Source of the DNA: Variovorax sp. J22G73
Lineage (GTDB): Bacteria; Pseudomonadota; Gammaproteobacteria; Burkholderiales; Burkholderiaceae_C
Assembly (NCBI RefSeq): GCF_030317035.1
Contig: NZ_JASZYK010000010.1
Span: forward strand, 217,578 to 281,577
Reading direction: 5' to 3'
Length of the DNA: 64,000 nucleotides
Positions 58,701 to 64,000 of the stretch are shown here, piece after piece. Below the pieces are notes generated by a model. It saw nothing but the letters and a program-made list of their open reading frames with translations. It ran no database searches and was not told where the DNA came from. The translations under genes and the position numbers were made by a program. Position 1 is the first letter of the stretch; each line of letters begins with the position of its first letter.

Positions 58701-59421
58701 CCCCGGCAAAGCGCAGGACACCTTGCGCGACCTGAGCTTCACCGTGCCCGCCGGCGCCACCGTGGCCGTGGTCGGTGCCTCGGGGGCCGGCAAGAGCACC
58801 GTGGCCAGTCTGCTGCTGCGGTTCTGGGACCCGCGGCAAGGCACCGTGAGGCTTGGCGGCGCGGACGTGCGCGAACTGCGGCTCGACGGCCTGCGCGAGC
58901 GCGTGGCGCTGGTGACGCAGGACACCTACCTCTTCAACGACACGCTCGAAGGCAACATCCGCCTGGCCCGCCCCGATGCCACGCCCGCGGAACTGGCGCT
59001 GGCACTGGAGCAGGCGGCGCTCACGGCCTTCGTGCAGACCCTGCCCGAGGGCCTGGCCACCCGCGTCGGCGAGCGCGGCATGCAGTTGTCCGGCGGGCAG
59101 CGCCAGCGCATCTCTATTGCCCGCGCCTTCCTGAAGAACGCGCCGGTGCTCATCCTGGACGAGGCCACCTCGCACCTGGACTCGCTCTCCGAAGCGCAGG
59201 TGCGCGGCGCGCTCGACGTGTTGATGCGGCACCGGACCACGGTGGTGATCGCCCACCGCCTGTCGACCATTCGCGATGCCGACCTGATCCTGGTGCTGGA
59301 AAACGGCGCGCTGGCCGAAGCCGGCACGCACGACGCGTTGCTGCGCAGGCAGGGCGCCTACGCGAAGCTGGCGAGCCACCAGGGATCGGGCCTGGTCGAG
59401 CCGCTGTCGGCGCCGGTATGA
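55753..59421 (+). CDS. Fused two-module ABC exporter (CydDC-like)
   Basis: The 1222-residue protein is two complete type-IV ABC exporter half-molecules in tandem. Module 1 has helices at about 20-300 and an ATPase with Walker A GPSGVGKST (about residue 370), LSGGQRQRVAIARALL and ILILDEALSSVD. A charged Ala/Asp/Asn-rich linker (about 575-620) leads to module 2, with helices to about 960 and an ATPase with GASGAGKST (about 1007), LSGGQRQRISIARAFL and VLILDEATSHLD. Both ATP sites look intact. The layout recalls CydD and CydC, which export thiols for cytochrome bd assembly, but as one chain. No cyd oxidase is nearby. An AGGAA site supports ATG 55753. Confidence 0.88.
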   Translation: MYFDTRLWQLTAGLRMRMAGGIFLGLLALAAGIARYVFLGQLLTRVFDGAPATEWLAPAACAGAMVLLRALFDHLRTVQANRSSADVQQALRARLYDRIVALGPAWFANQRTGGVMLTVVDGVEQLQTFFGQYLPQVVIAAAAPFAIFAVIAFWDVPTALVFLVAALFALFGPMAVHMIDRRASLARTRSLNAFGEEFLDAVQGLPTLKSYGQGKAWGERLAARARKLSDSTFWVLSVSLLTRGISDLGVALGAALALTVGTWRVAAGDMSVEALLIVLMAGTEIFRPLRDLRSVLHRGMLGQSAAASIHALMDARPLTAAPDVQATDGAPTRLAPTIEFDAVSFSYSPQRPAHQGLSLRIAPGERVGIVGPSGVGKSTIVRLLLRECVPQAGTIRVGGHDVNRLDTQTLLGHMALVSQDITLFHGTIDDNLRLGRPEATHEQVRAAARAANIDDFIMALPQGYATPIGERGLQLSGGQRQRVAIARALLRDAPILILDEALSSVDTENEALIQQALDRLMAGRTTLILAHRLASVIGADRCLVLDHGRVVEQGPHAELMRQRGLYYRLMHEQAVSAATPLGTAAPSRATAKAASPRVAGDGDRNADSDADSDNESGQGPALRSLDTDAAQVGWSATLATLLSVVRPWRGTLVATILLGVARVAAFIGVGVLSALVVAAIRDGRDTSALVVGLLVAAPLAALFHWLESWLAHAMAYQLLADMRVKLYDKLERLAPAYLLQRRSGDLVALATHDVEMVEYFYAHTIAPAIVSVLVPLSVLGFLAAYNAPVALALLPFLAYALLSPVQGRRKIDALGDRARHALGEMSAHTTDTIQGLADLTAFQATGRRRAQFLEVADRSRGKRLELLRDLSRQGAWFEVAMGLGGLAVAVVGALQVAAGALPAGMLPLLVLIALATFLPVSEISQVSRQLADTIAATRRLHVVNNEPEPVEDGTLSVPLPSQAGSQAGAQGLSLAFEHVCFAYPGKAQDTLRDLSFTVPAGATVAVVGASGAGKSTVASLLLRFWDPRQGTVRLGGADVRELRLDGLRERVALVTQDTYLFNDTLEGNIRLARPDATPAELALALEQAALTAFVQTLPEGLATRVGERGMQLSGGQRQRISIARAFLKNAPVLILDEATSHLDSLSEAQVRGALDVLMRHRTTVVIAHRLSTIRDADLILVLENGALAEAGTHDALLRRQGAYAKLASHQGSGLVEPLSAPV

Positions 59422-59454
59422 CGACCCGCTGCCCGGGCCGTGCGTGGCCCTTGC

Positions 59455-60003
59455 CTAGCGCGTGAAGAGCCAGCCGCCCTTCGGCTGGCGCGTGAGCTCG
59501 TGGCGCTTCACGGCGCGCTCCTCGCCGTCGTCGCCCACGTACACCACCTCGAAGCGCAGCAGCTTCGGCGTCACCATCTTCCAGTTCTGCATGCGCTGCA
59601 CGGTCACGCAGGCGGTCTTGTCGTGGAACTGCATTTCCGACATCGGCCCGCCCTGGAAGCCCGTGCCGTCGAACAGGCGCCCCGGCGCCGCGAAGGGGTT
59701 GAGCACCGCGCCGTTGCGCGCGGTGATGCAGCCTTCGGTGCGCACGAACGATTCGATGGTCGGCGACGCGCTGCGCAGCACCTTCTCGATGGCCGGGCTG
59801 GGCGCCTTGGTGCCGATGGCCTCGCGGATGCGCTCCACCTGCGCCTCGGTGATGGGGGCCAGCCCGTCGCGCGTGACCACCGCCGGCGGTGGGGCCGGGA
59901 TGGAAGGCGCAGGCGGCGGCGCGGGGTTGAGGTAACTGCAGCCGGCGACCAGTGCCAGGGGCACGGTGCAGGCCAGGGCGGCGCTCGTTGAGCCGAACTT
60001 CAT
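59455..60003 (-). CDS. Lipoprotein of unknown function
   Basis: I do not recognise the family of this 182-residue protein. A lipoprotein signal (VPLALVAGCSYL, Cys near residue 22) is followed by a proline-rich spacer (PAPPPAPSIPAPPP). A mixed domain with two cysteines (TEGCITARNG, KTACVTVQRM) that could form a disulfide comes next. The later half, MQNWKMVTPKLLRFEVVYVGDDGEERAVKRHEL, is beta-strand-like. It is convergent with the ABC exporter gene and co-directional with the pseudouridine-synthase-like gene. Confidence 0.8.
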   Translation of the reverse strand: MKFGSTSAALACTVPLALVAGCSYLNPAPPPAPSIPAPPPAVVTRDGLAPITEAQVERIREAIGTKAPSPAIEKVLRSASPTIESFVRTEGCITARNGAVLNPFAAPGRLFDGTGFQGGPMSEMQFHDKTACVTVQRMQNWKMVTPKLLRFEVVYVGDDGEERAVKRHELTRQPKGGWLFTR

Positions 60004-60137
60004 GGCTGAGTCTCCTGTCGGCGGCACGGGCGTGCCGCAGGCTGAAAAATGCAGTCCGCGAACATGCGGTGCGTCGTCGGGGGGAAGGCTTCGCCGGGCC
60101 GGAGGCCGGGGTGTCGTCTTTGTTGTCGTTGTTCTTT

Positions 60138-60935
60138 TCAGAAGCGTTCGTGCGGTGCCAGGTAGCGCCACTGACCGGGCTGCAGCCCCGCCAGCGGCAC
60201 GCGGCCGATGCGGATGCGCCGCATCGCCAGGATGCGCAGCTCCACGTGGTCGCAGATGTGCGCAATCTGCCCCGGCCGCGCGCCCTTCAGCGCAAAGCGC
60301 AGGCCGGTCTGCTCGTCGCTCTGGCGGCCGATGCTCACGCGGGCCGGCGAGCGCTCCAGCCGCGCCAGCGTCTCGGGGCTCACCGGGCCGGCCACGTCGA
60401 CCATCACCTCGTGCTCGAGGATGCCCGCGTCTTCCTGCAGCTTGCGTTCGATGCGGAATTCCTGCGTGTACGCGACCAGCCCGCTGGCGCCGGTTTCCAG
60501 CGGCGTCATGCAGTGCTGCCCCTTGGCATGCGCCGGCAGAAAGCGCTGGCCGGCGCGCTCGGGCTCGTGGTGGTTCGCGGCCACCAGCAGGCGGTGCGCG
60601 TTGTCGGTCGGCATGCCCGCGGGCTTGTACAGCAGCAGGGTGACGGGCAGCACCGGCTCGGGCTTGGCGCCGGCGGCAATCTCCACCTGCTGGTGCGGCA
60701 GCACGCGCGATTGCGGCAGCGTCTGCGCCACGCCGTCCACGCGCACCGCGCCGTTCTCGATCAGCAGCTCGGCTTCGCGGCGCGACACGCCGGCCATCGC
60801 GGCCACGCGCTTGGCCAGGCGAATGCCTTCGTCGGCATCGCCGCGGCCCTGGTTGCGGCTGTTGCCGTTTTCGCGGCCCTTGCCGTCCCCGCGCTGGTCA
60901 TGCGGCGTGTTCTTGTCGTGGTTGTCGTTGGTCAT
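60138..60935 (-). CDS. S4-domain RNA pseudouridine synthase family protein, catalytic Asp not conserved
   Basis: The 265-residue protein has a charged, low-complexity N-terminus (about 1-37), an S4 RNA-binding domain (IRLAKRVAAMAGVSRREAELLIENGAVRVDG, 38-68) and an RsuA/RluB/RluF-type fold with LLLYKPAGMPTDNAH near 101. The catalytic block, normally GRLDxxTxGL, reads MTPLETGASGLVAYTQE (143-159), with Glu147 at the aspartate and Pro145 at the arginine. That makes the standard pseudouridylation chemistry doubtful. Its ATG shares one base with the stop of the NUDIX/MBL gene, so the two are coupled. Confidence 0.82.
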   Translation of the reverse strand: MTNDNHDKNTPHDQRGDGKGRENGNSRNQGRGDADEGIRLAKRVAAMAGVSRREAELLIENGAVRVDGVAQTLPQSRVLPHQQVEIAAGAKPEPVLPVTLLLYKPAGMPTDNAHRLLVAANHHEPERAGQRFLPAHAKGQHCMTPLETGASGLVAYTQEFRIERKLQEDAGILEHEVMVDVAGPVSPETLARLERSPARVSIGRQSDEQTGLRFALKGARPGQIAHICDHVELRILAMRRIRIGRVPLAGLQPGQWRYLAPHERF

Positions 60936-62608
60936 CAAGTTGCAGTCAGTTGCCGGATGCGCGCCACATGCGCGGCCAGCGAGCGGGCCGCCACCGGCCA
61001 CATGCGCTCGGGCACGTCGTCATAGGCCAGGGGCAGCCATTGTTCGGGCGTGCCGTCGGGCAGCTTGCGCATGGCCGCGGCAATCTTGGCCTCGCGCTTC
61101 AGGCGGTGCGCCTTCAGCATGCCGATGGCCGTGCGCGCAAAGCCGATCACGTAGCCGTGCGCCGGCAGGATGAACTCGACGTGCCCCGCCTCGCAGGCCG
61201 CGTCGAGCGCGTCCAGCGAACCCAGGTATGCCGTCATGTCGCCGTCGGGCGGGTCCACCACCGTGGTGCTGCCGTTGAGGATGTGGTCGCCCGAGAACAG
61301 CAGGCCGTCTTCCTCGAGCACCAGGCACAGGTGGTTGGCAGCATGGCCGGGCGTGTGGATCACGCGCAGCGTGTGCGTGAGCGGGTGGCCCTCGGCGTCG
61401 CTGCCCGAGAGCACCAGCCGCTCGCCGTCCTGCAGCTCGCGCTCGGCCGTGAAGCGCGCCGACGAGCGCGCCGTGGGCGCCGACGACAGCCCCAGGATCG
61501 GCGGCTTCGCGCCCTTGCACAGCGCCTGCAGCGGCGCGGCGCCCGGCGAGTGGTCGGCATGCGAATGCGTGCACACGATCATGCGGATGTCGCCGTGCGT
61601 GGCGCGCCACAGGCGGCCGATGTGGTCGAAGTCGTTCGGGCCCGGGTCGATCACGATGTAGCCGGTGGCCGCGTCGCCCACGATGTAGCTGTTGGTGCCC
61701 GGGCCGGTCATGGCGCTGGGGTTGGGCGCGGTCAGGCGCATCACGTTCTTTAGCAGGGGCACCGGCTGCTCGCTCTGCCAGTCGAGCGCATGCAGCATCT
61801 GGCCGTCGGGGCACACCAGCGCAAGCTCGCCGAAGGGCGACTCGTGCTCCATGTAGCGCACGTCGGCGCCCTTAAGCAGGCCGCCGCGCGGACAGCTGGT
61901 CCACAGCGGCGCTTCGCCGGCGCCGCCGGGCGCGCAGGCCGCGAGCACCGAGTCGACGGTGGTGTACGCGGCCATGCGCTGCAGCGTGCGCACGGTCGGG
62001 AAAATCATGAAGAAGCTGCCCGCATCGTGCCGCGCGAGCGCGTCGGCGGGGCGCACCCAGCAGGGCTCGAACTGTTCGCTTTCGTCGGCGCTGGGCTCCT
62101 GGCCTTCGGGCATGCGCGCGACCAGGAAGGGCACGTCGAAGCGCTTGGGCAGGTCGCGGTCGGTGATCCAGTGCGCGAAGGTGAACACGCGGTCCGAGTC
62201 GAGCACCAGGCCATGCGCGGCGCACTGGTCGGCGAACGCGGTGCCGGCGGTGTCGTCGCGGTCCATGGCGGCGATGTCTTCGGCGCTCACGGGGCGGCCG
62301 TCGGCATGGTGGGCGAGCAGCACGCCGAGTTCTTCGAAGGCCTCGCGGATGGCCGCGATGGCCTGCGTGCGCTGCACGCGGCTTTGCGTGGGGCGGCGCG
62401 TGGCGATGCGCTTGGCGGCTTCGTCGGCGGCATCGATGTGGCCGCCGGGAAAGACATAGGCGCCGGGTGCGAAGCTGGCGGTGGCCGAGCGGCGCGTCAT
62501 GAGCACTTCGAAGCCGGCGTCGGTGTCGCGCAGCAGCAGCACGGTGGCGGCTGCGCGCACCGTCACGGGCTCGCGGTGGGGGTGGAGTTGTTGTGTGGGG
62601 CGGACCAT
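60935..62608 (-). CDS. NUDIX hydrolase fused to metallo-beta-lactamase-fold hydrolase
   Basis: The 557-residue protein has a NUDIX domain at residues about 12-240 (YVFPGGHIDAADEAAKR, then after an insertion REAFEELG at about 88-95, the glutamates that bind metal). A metallo-beta-lactamase domain follows at about 280-500 (GPGTNSYIVGD, THSHADHSPGA at 347-357, HTPGHAANHLCLVLEEDGLLFSGDHIL, HGYVIG), with zinc-ligand histidines and aspartate intact. Both halves resemble CoA- or thioester-related hydrolases (NUDT7/19-like NUDIX, LACTB2-like MBL), but the substrate is unknown. ATG 62608 is preferred to the further upstream Met at 62650. The gene is divergent from the Bug receptor gene. Confidence 0.88.
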   Translation of the reverse strand: MVRPTQQLHPHREPVTVRAAATVLLLRDTDAGFEVLMTRRSATASFAPGAYVFPGGHIDAADEAAKRIATRRPTQSRVQRTQAIAAIREAFEELGVLLAHHADGRPVSAEDIAAMDRDDTAGTAFADQCAAHGLVLDSDRVFTFAHWITDRDLPKRFDVPFLVARMPEGQEPSADESEQFEPCWVRPADALARHDAGSFFMIFPTVRTLQRMAAYTTVDSVLAACAPGGAGEAPLWTSCPRGGLLKGADVRYMEHESPFGELALVCPDGQMLHALDWQSEQPVPLLKNVMRLTAPNPSAMTGPGTNSYIVGDAATGYIVIDPGPNDFDHIGRLWRATHGDIRMIVCTHSHADHSPGAAPLQALCKGAKPPILGLSSAPTARSSARFTAERELQDGERLVLSGSDAEGHPLTHTLRVIHTPGHAANHLCLVLEEDGLLFSGDHILNGSTTVVDPPDGDMTAYLGSLDALDAACEAGHVEFILPAHGYVIGFARTAIGMLKAHRLKREAKIAAAMRKLPDGTPEQWLPLAYDDVPERMWPVAARSLAAHVARIRQLTAT

Positions 62609-62765
62609 GGGGTGATTATCGGGAGCGGGCGCGGCGCGTGCTTGAAACACCAGGCCGGGTGCATAAGCTCAGAGGGAAACAGGCATGAGCGGCGCGCCAC
62701 AATCCGGCTTTTCCGACTCGTTGCAGCTTGCGCGGACCGCCCTGGACAAGGGCTGAAAGACTGAC

Positions 62766-63806
62766 ATGGCCCATTCTCGTTCCTCCCTTTTTTCTCGTCT
62801 CATGCCTGCCCGTTCCATGCCTGCCCGTTTCATGCGCGGTGCCTTGACGCTCGCCGCAGCATTGCTCGTGGCTTCCGCGGCCTTTGCCCAACAGGACTGG
62901 CCCCAGCAACCTGTCACCCTGATCATGGGCTTCCCCGCGGGCTCGGGCGTCGACGTGGTGGCCCGCGCCATCCAGGAACCGCTGGCAAGGCAGCTGGGCC
63001 GCCCGGTCATCATCGACTACAAGTCGGGCGCGGCCGGCAACATCGCGAGCGACTACGTGGCCCACGCCAAGCCCGACGGCTACACGCTGGCCTTCGGCAC
63101 GGCGGCCACGCACGGCAGCAACGCCGCGCTGTACAAGAAGCTGCCCTTCGACGTGGAGGCCGACTTCGTCGCGGTGGCGCCGGTGCTCGACGTGTCGAAC
63201 GTGCTCACCATCAACCCGGACGTGATCAACGTCAAGACCTTGAAGGAATTCGTCGAGCTGGTCAAGGCCAACCCGGGCAAGTACAACTATGCGTCTACAG
63301 GCAACGGCGCGGGCACGCACATGGCGTTCGCCGAGTTCAATTCGCGCCTGGGGCTGAACATGGTGCACGTGCCGTACAAGGGCGGGCCCGAGGCCATCAC
63401 GTCGGTGGTGCGCGGCGAGACCTGCTGCATCATGAACCAGGTGCAGACGGTGCTGCCGCAGTACAAGGCCGGCAAGGTGCGGCTGCTGGGCGTGACGACG
63501 GCCACCGCGGTCCCTGCCGTGAAAGAGGTGCCCACCATCGCCTCCAGCGGGCTGCCGGGCACCAAGGGTTTCGACAGCTCGATCTGGTTCGGCATCTTCG
63601 CGCCCAAGGGCACGGACGCGCAGATCGTCGACAAGCTCAACGCGGCGGTGAAGGCGGTGCTCGAGCAGCCCGAGGTCCGCGAGCGTTTCGAGAGCCAGGG
63701 GAACACGGTGCGCATCGAGACGCCGGCACAGTTCAAGAAGACCGTGCATGAGAACCGGCTGAAGTGGGCCGAGGTTGCCAAGGCTGCGAACATCAGCGTC
63801 GATTGA
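62766..63806 (+). CDS. Bug-family substrate-binding protein (third in window)
   Basis: The 346-residue periplasmic receptor has a signal peptide (basic Met-rich leader with three additional Met residues, core ALTLAAALLVASAAF, cleavage near AFAQ). The Bug fold shows WPQQPVTLIMGFPAGSGVDVVARA, PVIIDYKSGAAGNIASDYVA, PDGYTLAFGT, VPYKGGPEAITSVVRGE and EVPTIASSGLPGTKGF. Several in-frame Met codons make the exact start uncertain. It stands alone, without TctAB permease genes, and is divergent from the NUDIX/MBL gene. Confidence 0.9.
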   Translation: MAHSRSSLFSRLMPARSMPARFMRGALTLAAALLVASAAFAQQDWPQQPVTLIMGFPAGSGVDVVARAIQEPLARQLGRPVIIDYKSGAAGNIASDYVAHAKPDGYTLAFGTAATHGSNAALYKKLPFDVEADFVAVAPVLDVSNVLTINPDVINVKTLKEFVELVKANPGKYNYASTGNGAGTHMAFAEFNSRLGLNMVHVPYKGGPEAITSVVRGETCCIMNQVQTVLPQYKAGKVRLLGVTTATAVPAVKEVPTIASSGLPGTKGFDSSIWFGIFAPKGTDAQIVDKLNAAVKAVLEQPEVRERFESQGNTVRIETPAQFKKTVHENRLKWAEVAKAANISVD

Positions 63807-63832
63807 GTTGCTGTGCCGGGTTCGCTGGGGGC

Positions 63833-63900
63833 ATTCGGGGCGCGTGCACAGGCCGCCGGGTACTTCCCTCCGCGAATGTCCCCCGCTTCGCTCCTCCTTT
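63833..63900 (+). repeat. Copy of the dispersed intergenic repeat
   Basis: ATTC-GGGCG-TGCACAGG through CTCCGCGAATGTCCCCCG repeats the 3769-3820 unit almost base for base, then continues CTTCGCTCCTCCTTT instead of the GGCCTGCGGCC arm. It lies directly after the Bug gene. About 100 bases to the window end hold no supportable gene. Confidence 0.85.
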
Positions 63901-64000
63901 TACCGGGACTTCTCCAATCCGCAAGCGGCGGTGCGAGTTTGGTTTTTCAATAGGCGGTATTGGCTGCGTCAAGGTGAGGGCCAAGCTGCAATAGAACCAG

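Noticed and set aside
55771..59379. 1200-codon minus-strand open frame opposite the ABC exporter
   Set aside because: It is antisense to a gene with intact ATPase motifs. The translation is His/Gln/Arg-rich low complexity, as expected for the mirror frame of GC-rich DNA.

Overview
The window is GC-rich, densely coded DNA with strong G/C preference at third codon positions. It carries many orphan periplasmic Bug-type receptors, a TRAP carboxylate transporter, EtfAB-linked acyl-CoA catabolism and a family of short 'GCCGCCGGGTACTTCCC' repeats. Together these point to a metabolically versatile soil betaproteobacterium of the Burkholderiales, most likely Comamonadaceae and close to Variovorax. This is inferred from gene content and style, not from a search. 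There is no CRISPR array, no intact insertion sequence, no tRNA and no 16S/23S rRNA. The one stable RNA gene found is the RNase P RNA.

Layout. 1-2.6 kb: start of a nucleoside hydrolase running off the left edge, a dienelactone hydrolase, a tautomerase and a divergent GlxA-type regulator. 2.6-6.2 kb: a TRAP transporter (small permease, large permease, receptor, minus strand) with a mosaic of inverted repeats between the large permease and receptor genes, and another repeat copy upstream. 6.2-7 kb: a gene-poor, less GC-rich pocket with one small unknown gene. 7-21.7 kb: a long minus-strand acyl-CoA catabolic cluster with the order FadB-like, thiolase, two acyl-CoA dehydrogenases, enoyl-CoA hydratase, CoA-transferase, Bug receptor, acyl-CoA ligase, Bug receptor, EtfB, EtfA, nitronate monooxygenase, and a divergent LysR gene at its head. 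The core order matches the pim (dicarboxylate beta-oxidation) operon of Rhodopseudomonas palustris, so a dicarboxylic or related carboxylic acid is the best substrate guess.

22-29 kb: a double-PAS diguanylate cyclase, a PEBP-like lipoprotein and a Rieske protein, then a DNA-repair operon (radical SAM protein, UdgX-type uracil-DNA cross-linking protein, unknown protein) preceded by a perfect CTGT-N8-ACAG LexA box. 29-36.3 kb: a leader-less peptidoglycan-binding cysteine peptidase, pyrC, a NYN-domain protein, a DUF3025 protein, a full-length IgaA/UmoB-like inner-membrane protein (unexpected outside enterics) and the HtpX protease, closed by a strong terminator. 36.4-46.4 kb: mostly minus-strand housekeeping and accessory genes (ProQ/FinO RNA chaperone, flavin reductase, queuosine-precursor transporter, FAD dehydrogenase, CysK, TehA-like channel, MsrB, EamA exporter) with two AraC regulators and a polyproline lipoprotein.

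46.5-54.7 kb: rnpB, then a tightly coupled MarR-FUSC-DUF1656-HlyD-NodT-MFS operon that looks like a complete envelope-spanning efflux system for aromatic or weak-acid compounds. 54.7-64 kb: a LysR regulator, a fused two-module CydDC-like ABC exporter, a small lipoprotein, an S4-domain pseudouridine-synthase relative whose catalytic aspartate is replaced, a NUDIX/metallo-beta-lactamase fusion, a third Bug receptor and a further copy of the dispersed repeat.

The observations most worth follow-up are the IgaA homologue with all four periplasmic cysteines conserved, the SOS-controlled radical SAM/UdgX/unknown operon, the degenerate pseudouridine synthase, the mosaic repeat family and the pim-like cluster with built-in Bug receptors.
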